From contig CP075369.1 of NCBI GenBank assembly GCA_019454205.1, positions 744,001-808,000 of the forward strand: a stretch of 64,000 bases of DNA, in the 5' to 3' direction. Of the stretch, positions 1 through 8,286 are shown in pieces. Each line of letters starts with the position of its first letter. Position 1 is the stretch's first letter. Below the pieces are notes generated by a model, which saw only the letters and a list, made by a program, of their open reading frames with translations, was not told the DNA's origin and made no database searches. The DNA comes from Xanthobacteraceae bacterium. Its GTDB lineage: Bacteria > Pseudomonadota > Alphaproteobacteria > Rhizobiales > Xanthobacteraceae. A program made the translations under genes and the position numbers.

Positions 1-7
1 GGCCGCG

Positions 8-208
8 ATGGGTCTGGTAGTCAGGTTTCCGTTGGAGAAGGCGAGAGCGTTGCCGCGCGCCGCGATTGCGGGCGAAGGCGGCTCGATCCTCGTTCTTCCC
101 GTCATCCGCGTCGAACGCGAGAGCGAGGCGCAGCCGAAAGAGCAGGGTTCGAAACCGCGCTCGCGCGCCAGCGGCAAGATAAAGCGCCGCGCGCGCCGGC
201 CGGCGTAA
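8..208 (+). CDS. Small basic hypothetical protein
   Basis: A 66-residue frame opens with MGLVVRFPLEKARA and has a hydrophobic core (SILVLPVIRVER) followed by a very basic tail rich in R and K. I do not recognise a named family, although short alphaproteobacterial proteins starting M..VVRFP are familiar to me. Its stop codon overlaps the ATG of the next gene (TAATG at 206-210), which argues that it is translated and coupled to the lipoprotein gene. The true start could lie left of the window edge, since only seven bases precede this ATG. No function is assigned. Confidence 0.5.
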   Translation: MGLVVRFPLEKARALPRAAIAGEGGSILVLPVIRVERESEAQPKEQGSKPRSRASGKIKRRARRPA

Positions 209-963
209 TGCCGCTCTTTCGTTTTCTCATTCTTTTCCTTGCCGCCGCGCTTGCCGCGGGTTGCGCGCGCTTGGGCGATTTCGACCGGCCCAATGCCTCC
301 TTCGTTCATGATGAAGCGCTGCCGGTGGTGGGGCTGTTCCGGGCCAGCAACCGCGGCGAGCCGGTATCGCTCGCACCGCTGACGGACGACGAACAGGCAT
401 TGCGCGATCTTGCCTATGGCATCATCTCGCCGCCGGTCGCGAAGCAGAAGTGGTTTCTCTCGATCACCGATCTGAAGACCTCGCGGGTCTATCCGAACAA
501 CGATCCGCAATTCGAGGTCGAGAAATATGCCGATACGCTGATCGGCACGCCGTACCGTTCCTCAACCGCGCGCTACGCGCGGCTGGTGGAGGATATTCGC
601 GTCGACAGCGTCCGCATTGCGCCGTTCTTCATCGTCGCGAAGCGCGTCGTCGACATGGACACCGCGCGCGAGCGTAGCTTGGCCGGTGTTACGCGGCTGA
701 GCGGACGGGAGCGCGAAACCGCGATGGCGCGCATTGCCGAGAACCGCATGGTGATCGGCTGGGTTTACCGCCGGTTTGGCGAGCGCTCGCTTGCCTATCG
801 TTATGCACTGGAGCGCCTGTTCATTACGCAACCAGCACCGGCCGCCGTAGATGCGGAGCGCGCACTGCGCGCGCTGGACGAACGGCTCACGAAGATTCCG
901 GTGCTTTCGACGGAAGTGGCGCTCGCGCCGCCGCCGCGCAACGGCCAGATCGTCAAGGACTGA
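208..963 (+). CDS. Hypothetical lipoprotein
   Basis: A 251-residue protein with a short basic N-terminus, a hydrophobic segment and the lipobox LAAGC, so Cys19 should be lipidated after signal peptidase II cleavage and the protein anchored in the envelope. The mature part is mixed alpha/beta with many charged residues; no catalytic motif is evident. It is translationally coupled to the small basic protein upstream and convergent with the DUF1254 gene, with only three bases between the stops. Conserved lipoproteins of unknown role are common in this order; I infer localisation only. Confidence 0.75.
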   Translation: MPLFRFLILFLAAALAAGCARLGDFDRPNASFVHDEALPVVGLFRASNRGEPVSLAPLTDDEQALRDLAYGIISPPVAKQKWFLSITDLKTSRVYPNNDPQFEVEKYADTLIGTPYRSSTARYARLVEDIRVDSVRIAPFFIVAKRVVDMDTARERSLAGVTRLSGRERETAMARIAENRMVIGWVYRRFGERSLAYRYALERLFITQPAPAAVDAERALRALDERLTKIPVLSTEVALAPPPRNGQIVKD

Positions 964-966
964 TCC

Positions 967-1515
967 CTAGATAGGCTTGCAGCTCGCGTTGGCGAGGAGC
1001 GCACGGATGTCCGCGCGCGCTCCCGCTTCGCGCACGAAGGCGCGGATCAGCACGACCCCTTGCAAACTCGGCGACTCCACGATCAGCCGGTCGGCCGCGG
1101 TGATTTCCTCGTCGCGCGGCAGCGATGCGCGTTGCAGCGACGTCATGAGCTGTAGTTCGATGGCGCGCCGGTTCGCAGCGCGGTCATTGAGCGCGTAGAA
1201 CACGCGGCCCTGCTGCGTGTAGAACGCGACCGATGTCAGGTCCGGCGTCGCCGGAACGCGAAGCTGAAGCGGCCCGCGCGTCAGGTCGTATACGCAGGCG
1301 GCGAGCACGGTAGAGGGGTCCATCCGAGGCAGCACGGCTGCGAACGGCGTCGGGTCCGGGATCTGCACCACCTGATTACGTTCGCCGAGCCGCGACAGGC
1401 GCGTGAAGGCATCGTTCTGCGCGAGACGCGGCAGCGCGAAGATCGAAACGATATGCACTACGCCGCCGAGCACGAGTCCGATGACGAGGGGTAGCCAGTA
1501 GCGTCTCACGGGCAA
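967..1515 (-). CDS. DUF1254 domain-containing membrane-anchored protein
   Basis: A 182-residue protein with one N-terminal membrane anchor (about residues 8-29) and a soluble domain typical of stand-alone rhizobial DUF1254 proteins: DPTPFAAVLPRMDP, a Cys in the ACVYDL motif, then SVAFYTQQGRVFYALNDRAA and DRLIVESP. The function of DUF1254 is unknown. Its start overlaps the end of the DUF1214 gene by ten bases, so the two are almost certainly cotranscribed. DUF1254 and DUF1214 are regularly paired or fused in bacteria, which supports a joint envelope role (inference). Confidence 0.85.
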   Translation of the reverse strand: MPVRRYWLPLVIGLVLGGVVHIVSIFALPRLAQNDAFTRLSRLGERNQVVQIPDPTPFAAVLPRMDPSTVLAACVYDLTRGPLQLRVPATPDLTSVAFYTQQGRVFYALNDRAANRRAIELQLMTSLQRASLPRDEEITAADRLIVESPSLQGVVLIRAFVREAGARADIRALLANASCKPI

Positions 1516-2078
1516 CGCTCCTGCGTGATCTTCGGCATTTCCGCGCCTTCGCCGCGCGCGGTGATGCCGGAAGGAATATCGTAGAGCCGGACCACGACGG
1601 AGATTTGCTGGTTCTCTCCGGTGGGCAGCCAGTTGCCGGGCTGCACGCGCGGACTGAGCCAGATCTCGGTTTCGCCGTCGGTGTTGAACGTGATTTCCGC
1701 GCTGGTGAAACCGTAACGGCCTGCCGGATTCTCGATCAGCCTGCCGCGCCCGTCATAGACGGTGATGGTCCAGTAACGCGCCGTGAGAAAACGGCCTTTG
1801 ATCTTTGTAACGCAACGCCCGTCCAGCACGCGGCCACGGTCGTCGCTCGTTGCGGAGAACGCGATGCCTTCGGCCAGCGCGACCGGCAGTTCACCGGAAC
1901 GCGCGAAGATCGCGCGCGCGTATGGGTCGGCTTCCAGCGTTCCGCTTTTCGGCCAGGCCTGCCATGCGCCGATCCGCACCGCGCCGAAGCCGTTGTCGCG
2001 CCCGGATAACAGCCACGTCAGCCCGAGGCCGCTGGCCGAGCCGATCGCAAGAACGACGATGAAAACAAGCGCGCGCAA
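1506..2078 (-). CDS. DUF1214 domain-containing protein
   Basis: A 190-residue protein with an N-terminal signal/anchor segment (about residues 3-23) and a DUF1214 domain. Diagnostic stretches are WPKSGTLEADPYARA, ELPVALAEGIAF, DGRCVTKIKG, YWTITVYDGRGRLIENPAGRYGF and PRVQPGNWLPTG. It is the first gene of a two-gene minus-strand operon with the overlapping DUF1254 gene. The domain is known mostly as a beta-sandwich of unknown biochemical function, often extracytoplasmic. The C-terminal ERCP with a distant Cys in GRCVTK suggests a disulfide. No role beyond the pairing is proposed. Confidence 0.85.
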   Translation of the reverse strand: MRALVFIVVLAIGSASGLGLTWLLSGRDNGFGAVRIGAWQAWPKSGTLEADPYARAIFARSGELPVALAEGIAFSATSDDRGRVLDGRCVTKIKGRFLTARYWTITVYDGRGRLIENPAGRYGFTSAEITFNTDGETEIWLSPRVQPGNWLPTGENQQISVVVRLYDIPSGITARGEGAEMPKITQERCP

Positions 2079-2156
2079 TGCTGGGACCGCGAAGGGTAGG
2101 GAGCGAACTCGCGTTGCATGACACGCCTCGCGATTCCGCTCCAGCGTGATTTCGGA

Positions 2157-4358
2157 TTAGCGCACCACTGCCGTGCGCGGTTGCTCGGTGGGGATGAAGG
2201 CTGCGGTGCCGCCGGCCGCCCGGAACGTGCGCTCCAGTTTCAGCAACTGGTCGATCGCACGCGGGGAGAGCGTCGCCGGGCGGTTTATCTGTACGGGTGT
2301 CGTGGTGGTGGCGGCCTGCGGGCCATCTCGCTTTGGTGGCGCGCGGTTGGGCAAGCCCGGCATGGGGATCGGGGTCACGCCCTGATGCGCCTGTGTCATC
2401 ACCTTATGAAAGAGCAGGGCAGGCAGCGAGCCGCCGGTCATCTTGCGCAGCGGCTGGTAGTCGTCGTTGCCGAACCAGACCGCGCAAACGAAGTTGCCGG
2501 TGAAGCCGACGAACCAAGCGTCGCGATAGGCGTTCGTGGTGCCGGTCTTGCCGCCGACCAGGAGGCCGTCGAGGAGCGCGCGGCGCGCGGTGCCGTTCTC
2601 GACCACGTTGACGAGGATCGGGTTCAATTCGTTGATTACGTTCGTCGGCAAGACCTGTTCTGCACGGGAGAGGTCGGTCGTATCTCTCCAGATCAGTTCG
2701 CCGGTGAGCGAACGGATTTCGAGCGCGGCGTGCGCGCGGACTTTTCTGCCGCCGCTCGCGAAGTGCGCGTAGGCTTGCGCCATCTCCATCACCGTCACTT
2801 CCGCGGCGCCGAGCGGCAGCGGCGCGGTGTTCTTCAATTCGGTCGTCATGCCAAGTCGGCGTGCGGTTTCGATGATCTTTGCGCGGCCCACCAAACCCGC
2901 AACCCGCACAGCAGGAGTGTTCAGCGAAAGCGTCAGCGCTTGAGAAATTGGGATGGTGCCGAAGTACGAGCGCGAATAGTTTTGGGGGCACCAGTTCCCC
3001 AGACAGATCGGGCCGTCGAGGATCGGCGTTTTCGCGGTCAAACCATTCATGAAGCCGGTGGCGTAAACGAACGGCTTGAACGCGGAGCCGGGCTGGCGCA
3101 GCGCATCGGTCGCGCGGTTGAACTGGCTCTCGCCATAGTCGCGGCCGCCGATGATGGCGCGCACCGCGCCGTTGACCTCGAGGATCACCAGCGCGCCCTG
3201 CTGCGCATTATAATCGCGGCCGAACTGGCGCAGGCTGTCTTCCAGCGTAACGTCGCCGATCTTCTGCACGGCAGGGTCGAACGCGGTGCGCACGACGAAC
3301 GTCCGCTCCTGTACCGAGGCGGGAAGCGTCTGCACGATCTGCTGCACTTCGCGATACGCCCAGTCGAGATAATAGTTCGGTACGTTCTCGTCGCGCCGGT
3401 CGATGGGCCGCGCCGGATTGCGCCGCGCGCCGAACACCTGGCCTTCGGTCAGGAATCCGGCTTCGACTAGGTTGTCGAGCACGATGGAGGCGCGCGCGCG
3501 GGCGGCGGGCAAGTTGACGTGCGGCGCATAGCGCGCGGGCGCCTTGAACAGCCCGGCCAGCATCGCCGCTTCCGCGAGGTTGATGTCGCGGGCCGACTTG
3601 TTGAAATAATACTGCGCGGCCGCATTCACGCCGAACGCGCCGCCGCCGAGATAGGCGCGGTCGAGATAGAGCTTGAGGATCTCGTCCTTCTTCAGCCGCG
3701 TCTCCAGCCAGATCGCGAGGAACGCTTCCTTGATCTTGCGCTCGATGGTGCGCTCGTTCGTGAGAAACAGGTTCTTCGCGAGCTGCTGCGTGATGGAGGA
3801 GCCGCCCTGCACGACGCCGCCGGCGCGGAAGTTCGTCGTCAGCGCGCGCAACGTGCCGGGGATGTCGATTCCGTAGTGTTCGTAGAAGCGGCGGTCTTCG
3901 GTTGCGAGCGTCGCCTTGATCAGGTGATCGGGGAATTCTTCGAGCGGCACCGAGTCGTTATGCTTGATGCCGCGCTCGCCGATGCGGTTGCCGTAGCGGT
4001 CGAGGAAGGTCACCGAGAGTTCGGAGCGCTTCAGCCAGTTGTCGTCCTGCGTTTCCTGAAACGCGGGGATCGCGAGCGCGAGCAGTAGCACCGCGCCCGC
4101 TGTGCCGAGGTTCGCGCCCTCGCTCGCGCCTTCGACCACGAGGCGCTTGAACCCCGCGACATGGAAGCGGTCCATGAAGCCGGAGAAGCCTTCGTATTTC
4201 GCGCGCAGGAAAATCCAGAACGCGAACAGCGCGTGGTTCAGCCGCGCGTCGAGATCGAGGAAGAACTTGCGGATCGGCCCGACTTTCGGCCGCGGCACCG
4301 GGACCCGCTCGCGGGGCGGCTTGCCGTTTTGCGGAGGCGGGGCGGGGGTCTCGGCCAC
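2157..4358 (-). CDS. PBP1A-family class A penicillin-binding protein
   Basis: A bifunctional peptidoglycan synthase that polymerises lipid II and cross-links stem peptides at the outer face of the inner membrane. The 733-residue protein has a proline/basic cytoplasmic tail, a membrane segment near residues 83-103, and a GT51 glycosyltransferase domain with EDRRFYEHYG (catalytic Glu154) and GGSSITQQLAKNLFL. A penicillin-binding transpeptidase follows with SxxK at Ser425-Lys428, SLN at 478-480 and KTGTT from 604. The C-terminus is a Pro/Thr tail. It starts with GTG, with an AAGG ribosome site in front. It is monocistronic, since the upstream region to 4678 is non-coding and the downstream DUF1214 operon starts 79 bases later. 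All catalytic motifs are intact. Confidence 0.95.
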   Translation of the reverse strand: MAETPAPPPQNGKPPRERVPVPRPKVGPIRKFFLDLDARLNHALFAFWIFLRAKYEGFSGFMDRFHVAGFKRLVVEGASEGANLGTAGAVLLLALAIPAFQETQDDNWLKRSELSVTFLDRYGNRIGERGIKHNDSVPLEEFPDHLIKATLATEDRRFYEHYGIDIPGTLRALTTNFRAGGVVQGGSSITQQLAKNLFLTNERTIERKIKEAFLAIWLETRLKKDEILKLYLDRAYLGGGAFGVNAAAQYYFNKSARDINLAEAAMLAGLFKAPARYAPHVNLPAARARASIVLDNLVEAGFLTEGQVFGARRNPARPIDRRDENVPNYYLDWAYREVQQIVQTLPASVQERTFVVRTAFDPAVQKIGDVTLEDSLRQFGRDYNAQQGALVILEVNGAVRAIIGGRDYGESQFNRATDALRQPGSAFKPFVYATGFMNGLTAKTPILDGPICLGNWCPQNYSRSYFGTIPISQALTLSLNTPAVRVAGLVGRAKIIETARRLGMTTELKNTAPLPLGAAEVTVMEMAQAYAHFASGGRKVRAHAALEIRSLTGELIWRDTTDLSRAEQVLPTNVINELNPILVNVVENGTARRALLDGLLVGGKTGTTNAYRDAWFVGFTGNFVCAVWFGNDDYQPLRKMTGGSLPALLFHKVMTQAHQGVTPIPMPGLPNRAPPKRDGPQAATTTTPVQINRPATLSPRAIDQLLKLERTFRAAGGTAAFIPTEQPRTAVVR

Positions 4359-4678
4359 GGGGAAACCTTGAAAGGCGCGTGCTGGAGGCGGGGTTATAGC
4401 AGGGGCTGCGGTATCGGGCGACAGGTCGTGTGAACGACGTTAATGCAGCAATTACATGGCTTTACTGGGCAGAAGCGGGCGTGCAATTTTGAACAAACAC
4501 AGACGGAAGGCCGAAGAACGATTCCGTTGAGCGTTTTATGCCCGCTGACAAAGTGGGCCGGCGGTCAGGAGCGCGCGAATTACGCGCTGTTGTTGTCTGA
4601 ACTGTGCGATGCGCTCGGAGCCTCGTGCGTCGCTTAGATAAAGTGCGATAATTCTCACCACGCCGGAACTGGTAAGCC
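4359..4678. other. Intergenic region between divergent genes
   Basis: About 320 bases between the divergent starts of the penicillin-binding protein and the membrane protein. It must carry both promoters. I see no convincing -35/-10 pair, tRNA or terminator. A short frame at 4443-4637 looks non-coding. A perfect small inverted repeat, GCGCG-AATTA-CGCGC, lies near 4575-4590 and is the only symmetrical element noticed. Confidence 0.5.
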
Positions 4679-5770
4679 ATGCCCTTTGCCGCCGAACGCG
4701 CCGCCCTGAACGTCGCCCGCGACGAAGCCAAAGGACTGTTTGAAAAAACCGGCGAGAAGCCGGAGGTCTTGTCTGAAAAGAACCTCTCGACCTTCACCGG
4801 CGAACTTGGCGGCGCTTTCCGGCTGATCCTTGAGGAAAAGGAAATCCTCTTTTTCGCGGCCCTCCAGTGGCTGGTGATCGCAGCCTCCTATCTCGTCTGG
4901 GTGCAGGTGCTCGACTGGATTCCCGACAGCGTATGGGAGGAAGTGCGCAAGAAGGACAACAAGGCGAGCTTCACGCTGCTCAACCTCGTGCTGACCGGCT
5001 GGAGCTTCCTCGTGGTGATGGTCGCGAGCTATCCGATTGCGATTTGCAACGCGGCGATCACTTCGGTCCATTACCAGCGCAGCGCCGGCGAACCTTCGAC
5101 GATTGCGCGCTGCCTCGACCTTGCTTTCCGCAACCTGCCGCGGTTGTGGTTGTTCACCACCATCGACGCATGGATCACGGTGAACGCGATCCTCGACCGC
5201 CTGCCGCGCAAGCGCAACAACCGCACCGCGCTGGATGAGTTGCTCTATTACGCATGGAAGATCGGCACCATGGGCGTCGTCCCGGCACTGACGGCGGGCA
5301 AGGGCTTTCTCGATTCCGCGAAGGACTCGGTCGCGGTGCTCGCCGCACGGCCGGGACGCGCCATCGGCATTCGCATGGGCTATAGCCTCGTCTGCTGGTG
5401 CGTAGGCGTGCTCGCCTATCTCGGCGCGCTCGCCTACGCGATGAGCGCAGGCGGTTTCGGCGGCCCGAAGGCGATTTATAATTTCTACGTGCTGATGGCG
5501 CTGCCGATCTTCGTCTCGTCGGCTGTGGTCGCCGTCCTGCTGCGCCCGCTTTATCTGGTCATGGTCGCGCGGCTCTATACCGAGGTGATTCCGGTGGAGC
5601 GCATGCAGCCGCTCCGGCGGGAGCAGGGCAAGCTCGATTTGGTCGGGCTTGTCTTCGCGGTGCTGGCCTGCACGCTGCTTGCACTCTATTTCTTCGGGGA
5701 CCAGCTTGGCCTGCGCGGCTGGATCGAATCGCTGGCGGAGCGGGACATGCGCGGCGCGCGCGGGCGCTGA
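4679..5770 (+). CDS. Polytopic inner-membrane protein of unknown function
   Basis: A 363-residue protein with a soluble N-terminus of about 55 residues and at least five hydrophobic segments: around residues 60-80, 105-130, 160-180 (weak), 235-260, 270-300 and 315-340. A central conserved-looking part reads AGEPSTIARCLDLAFRNLPRLW, resembling membrane proteins that recruit a DUF-type cytoplasmic loop between helices. I do not recognise a transporter or enzyme signature. The start was chosen at ATG 4679, where GGAA and GGTAAG lie just upstream. It is followed after 23 bases by the YcgN-family gene on the same strand, so the two may be cotranscribed. Confidence 0.7.
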   Translation: MPFAAERAALNVARDEAKGLFEKTGEKPEVLSEKNLSTFTGELGGAFRLILEEKEILFFAALQWLVIAASYLVWVQVLDWIPDSVWEEVRKKDNKASFTLLNLVLTGWSFLVVMVASYPIAICNAAITSVHYQRSAGEPSTIARCLDLAFRNLPRLWLFTTIDAWITVNAILDRLPRKRNNRTALDELLYYAWKIGTMGVVPALTAGKGFLDSAKDSVAVLAARPGRAIGIRMGYSLVCWCVGVLAYLGALAYAMSAGGFGGPKAIYNFYVLMALPIFVSSAVVAVLLRPLYLVMVARLYTEVIPVERMQPLRREQGKLDLVGLVFAVLACTLLALYFFGDQLGLRGWIESLAERDMRGARGR

Positions 5771-5793
5771 TCGCTTGCGTTCCGGGCCAATCA

Positions 5794-6321
5794 ATGAAAC
5801 GAACCGGCAATAGCTTCGGGACCGACGTGAAACCGTTCTGGCAGCAAAAGACCTTGCAGGAAATGTCCGCCGCCGAGTGGGAGTCGCTCTGCGACGGATG
5901 CGGGCGCTGCTGCCTCGAAAAGCTCGAAGACGAGGACACCGGCAAGGTCTACTACACCGACATCGCCTGCCGCCTGCTCGATTGCGTAAGCTGCCGCTGC
6001 TCCGATTACGAAAACCGCATGCAGCGCGTGAAGGATTGCCTGAAGATCACGCCGGGCGCGGTCGAGGAATATGCGTGGTTGCCGAAAACCTGCGGCTACC
6101 GTCGTGTTGCGGAAGGGCGCGGGCTGGCGTGGTGGCATCCACTCGTTTCCGGCGACCCGGAGACGGTGCACGAAGCGGGCATTTCCGTGCGCGGGCGTGT
6201 CGGCGGCATGGAAGGCAAGGTGCGCGTGCGCGATTACGAGCAGCACATTGTGAACTGGCCGAAAGTCGAGCCGAAGTCGGCGGAGAAGCCCACTAGGCAG
6301 AAAGCTGCCGCAAAAAGATAA
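5794..6321 (+). CDS. YcgN-family cysteine cluster protein (UPF0260)
   Basis: A 175-residue protein matching the YcgN/UPF0260 family. The start FWQQKTLQEMSAAEWESLCDG and the Cys cluster CDGCGRCCLEKLED near residues 30-40 are typical, followed by further Cys in CRLLDCVSCRCSDY, KDCLKITP and LPKTCGYRR. The Cys array suggests metal (zinc or iron-sulfur) binding. The molecular function is not established. Length and motif order are normal for the family. It lies just left of the phage-like module and is probably the last host gene before it. Confidence 0.9.
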   Translation: MKRTGNSFGTDVKPFWQQKTLQEMSAAEWESLCDGCGRCCLEKLEDEDTGKVYYTDIACRLLDCVSCRCSDYENRMQRVKDCLKITPGAVEEYAWLPKTCGYRRVAEGRGLAWWHPLVSGDPETVHEAGISVRGRVGGMEGKVRVRDYEQHIVNWPKVEPKSAEKPTRQKAAAKR

Positions 6322-6322
6322 G

Positions 6323-6334
6323 ATTCCTAGGAAT
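6323..6334. promoter_or_regulatory. Perfect 12-bp palindrome upstream of phage-module promoter
   Basis: ATTCCTAGGAAT is a perfect palindrome that begins two bases after the ycgN-like stop codon and ends six bases before a consensus TTGACA box. Its position makes it a plausible operator for the promoter at 6341, but no cognate repressor gene is seen nearby. Inference from position only. Confidence 0.35.
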
Positions 6335-6340
6335 AAATAC

Positions 6341-6369
6341 TTGACAGCGTGCCGGTGCCTTTGTAGGTT
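6341..6369 (+). promoter_or_regulatory. Sigma-70-type promoter for the phage-like module
   Basis: TTGACA at 6341-6346 and TAGGTT at 6364-6369 are separated by exactly 17 bases. This is the strongest housekeeping-type promoter I noticed in the window. It reads toward the terminase genes. Transcription would start near 6376 and immediately meet the hairpin at 6401-6430. Confidence 0.6.
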
Positions 6370-6400
6370 TGCGGCACGTTCGAGAAATGCGGGCGGATCG

Positions 6401-6430
6401 AAGCGGCGGCGACGCCGCTTTTTCTTTTTC
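6401..6430 (+). terminator. Hairpin with T-rich tract in the leader (terminator or attenuator)
   Basis: AAGCGGC (6401-6407) pairs with GCCGCTT (6414-6420) around a six-base loop, followed by TTTCTTTTTC. This is a good intrinsic terminator placed between the promoter at 6341 and the first phage gene at 6463. It would yield a leader RNA of roughly 50-55 nucleotides, so it is either an attenuator or the end of a small RNA gene. Confidence 0.55.
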
Positions 6431-6462
6431 GCCGCCCGGCAGCGCTTCGTCGCGGAGTGCAG

Positions 6463-7005
6463 ATGCCCAAATTCATCGCGATTCCGCCGGAAAAAATCGC
6501 CGAAGTGCGCAAGCTCTACGAGGGCACCGATGTCCCCGTGCGCGACCTTGCTTCGCTCTGCGGTCTCGGCGTCACCACCTTCCTGCGGCGCGTGGACCTG
6601 TGGGGGTGGAAGCGGCGCAAGCTGCGCATGAAAGATTACGATGCGGCGGCGAAGGTGGAGGTTGAATCCATTCGCGAAGCCGCCGCACCCGCGCTGCGCA
6701 TTGCCGAGAACGAAACCCTGATCGGCCGCGTGCGCGCGGCGGTCGAGCGAGAGATCGTCGCCATCGAAGCCGTGCTGGCGCGCGTCGAGGGCGCGCGGCT
6801 GCGTTCGACCGATGCCGAGCGCGCGGCGCGCACGCTCGCGACGCTGGTGAAGACGCTGCGCGAAGTCGCGGCCCTGCAACGCGACGAGAACACAGAAGCC
6901 GAAGGTGACGACGGAAGCGAAGACGAATTCCGCGATCTCGAGGAATTCCGCAGCGAACTTGCGGAACGGCTTGATCGCCTGCGCCGAAGCCGGGACGCTG
7001 GATGA
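6463..7005 (+). CDS. Small-terminase-like HTH/coiled-coil protein of the phage/GTA module
   Basis: A 180-residue protein. The N-terminus (KIAEVRKLYEGTDVPVRDLASLCGLGVTTFLRRVDLWGW, residues about 10-47) has the pattern of a helix-turn-helix DNA-binding motif. The rest is Ala/Arg/Glu-rich helix consistent with oligomerising coiled coil, ending in an acidic patch. Position directly before the large terminase and this architecture fit the small terminase (TerS, gp1-like) that recognises DNA for packaging. The ATG at 6463 is preferred over an in-frame GTG at 6457 because CGGAG at 6453-6457 is spaced five bases from it. The role is inferred from context; direct family recognition is weak. Confidence 0.65.
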   Translation: MPKFIAIPPEKIAEVRKLYEGTDVPVRDLASLCGLGVTTFLRRVDLWGWKRRKLRMKDYDAAAKVEVESIREAAAPALRIAENETLIGRVRAAVEREIVAIEAVLARVEGARLRSTDAERAARTLATLVKTLREVAALQRDENTEAEGDDGSEDEFRDLEEFRSELAERLDRLRRSRDAG

Positions 7006-8272
7006 ACTGACGCGCGGCCTCGGTGCTGGTGGTTTTGAAGCGCTGCTGAAGTTCTGGGAAGTCTGGGCGCGCGACGATCAGTTGCCGCCCGAAGGCGGCT
7101 GGCGCACATGGCTCATCCTTGGCGGACGTGGCGCGGGAAAAACACGCGCCGGCGCGGAGTGGGTGCGCGGCATCGCGCTGGCGCGTCGGCGCTTTGGCGA
7201 ACGCGCGCGCAACATCGCACTGGTCGGCGAGTCGCTCGCCGACGTACGCGAGGTGATGATCGAAGGTGTGTCGGGGTTGCTCTCGGTGCATCGCCGTTGC
7301 GAGCGGCCCGTGTGGGAGCCGACGCGGCGGCGGCTGGAATGGGCGAACGGCGCAGTGGCTTATGCTTTCTCCGCCGACGATCCGGAAAGTTTGCGCGGCC
7401 CGCAATTCGAGGCGGCGTGGTGCGACGAAATCTGCAAGTGGCGGCGCGCGGAAAGCGCGTTCGACAACCTGCAATTCGGATTGCGCCTTGGCGCGCATCC
7501 ACGGCAGGCGATTACGACGACGCCGCGTCCGGTGCCGCTGCTGCGGCGATTGCTGGCCGACGACACAACGAAGGTTGCGCGCGCGGCGACGCGCGCCAAT
7601 GCCTATCAGCTTGCGCCGCAGTTTCTGGAACAGATCGTCGCGCGCTACGCGAACACGCGCCTCGGCCGGCAGGAACTCGAAGGCGAACTGATCGAGGCGC
7701 GCGAGGATTCGCTGTTTCCACGCGAGCGCATCGAGCGGGCGAGGGTGGAGAGCCATCCGCCGCTTGCGCGGATCGTGGTCGCGGTCGATCCGCCGGCTTC
7801 GTCGCGCGCTGGCGCGGATGCCTGCGGCATCGTCGCGGCGGGCCTCGACGACGACGGGAAGGTTTTTGTGCTCGCTGATGAAAGCGCGGGCGGCTTGTCG
7901 CCGTTGCAATGGGCGGGCCGCGCGATAGCGCTGTACCGGCGGCTGCGCGCCGACCGCATCGTTGTCGAAGTGAACCAGGGCGGCGAGATGGCGCGCGCGG
8001 TGCTGGGCGAAACCGATGCCAGCGTGCCGGTGATGGAAGTGCGCGCGACGCGCGGCAAGTTTCTGCGCGCAGAGCCTGTAGCCGCGCTCTACGAGCAGGG
8101 CCGCGTCGCGCATCTGGGAAGTTTTCCGCAACTCGAAGACGAGATGGCGGATTTCGGCGCGGACGGTCTGAGCAACGGACGCTCGCCGGACCGGCTCGAC
8201 GCATTGGTCTGGGCGGTTACCGCGCTGGTGCTGATGCCGCGCGACGCGACGCCGCGAATGAGAACGCTTTAA
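6905..8272 (+). CDS. Phage/GTA large terminase subunit (TerL)
   Basis: The ATP-driven DNA-packaging motor and nuclease of an HK97-type phage or gene transfer agent. Counting from GTG 6905 (455 residues), Walker A is GGRGAGKT at 73-80, Walker B FEAAWCDE ends with Asp174-Glu175, and the RNase H-like nuclease domain begins at IVVAVDPP (Asp295), with a C-terminal acidic DRLDALVWAV motif. The start is uncertain. GTG 6905 overlaps the previous gene by 101 bases, while an in-frame TTG at 6971 would overlap by 35 and still keep the whole ATPase domain. The motor motifs are intact, so this part of the module does not look decayed. Confidence 0.92.
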   Translation: MTTEAKTNSAISRNSAANLRNGLIACAEAGTLDELTRGLGAGGFEALLKFWEVWARDDQLPPEGGWRTWLILGGRGAGKTRAGAEWVRGIALARRRFGERARNIALVGESLADVREVMIEGVSGLLSVHRRCERPVWEPTRRRLEWANGAVAYAFSADDPESLRGPQFEAAWCDEICKWRRAESAFDNLQFGLRLGAHPRQAITTTPRPVPLLRRLLADDTTKVARAATRANAYQLAPQFLEQIVARYANTRLGRQELEGELIEAREDSLFPRERIERARVESHPPLARIVVAVDPPASSRAGADACGIVAAGLDDDGKVFVLADESAGGLSPLQWAGRAIALYRRLRADRIVVEVNQGGEMARAVLGETDASVPVMEVRATRGKFLRAEPVAALYEQGRVAHLGSFPQLEDEMADFGADGLSNGRSPDRLDALVWAVTALVLMPRDATPRMRTL

Positions 8273-8286
8273 TTCAGGACGCAGAA

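Noticed and set aside
2118..3470. Long 450-codon plus-strand frame opposite the penicillin-binding protein
   Set aside because: Arg/Ala/Glu-rich composition typical of antisense frames in GC-rich DNA; the opposite strand has a complete class A PBP.
4443..4637. 64-codon frame upstream of the membrane protein
   Set aside because: No ribosome site, no similarity pattern, and lies in a divergent promoter region.
6457..6462. GTG start for the small-terminase-like gene
   Set aside because: It lies on top of the ribosome-binding bases; ATG 6463 has CGGAG at correct spacing.
7909..8286. N-terminal extension of the portal reading frame
   Set aside because: The 126 codons before ATG 8287 lie inside terL and translate to Arg-rich antisense-like sequence; the portal family begins at MHLPFRNPF.
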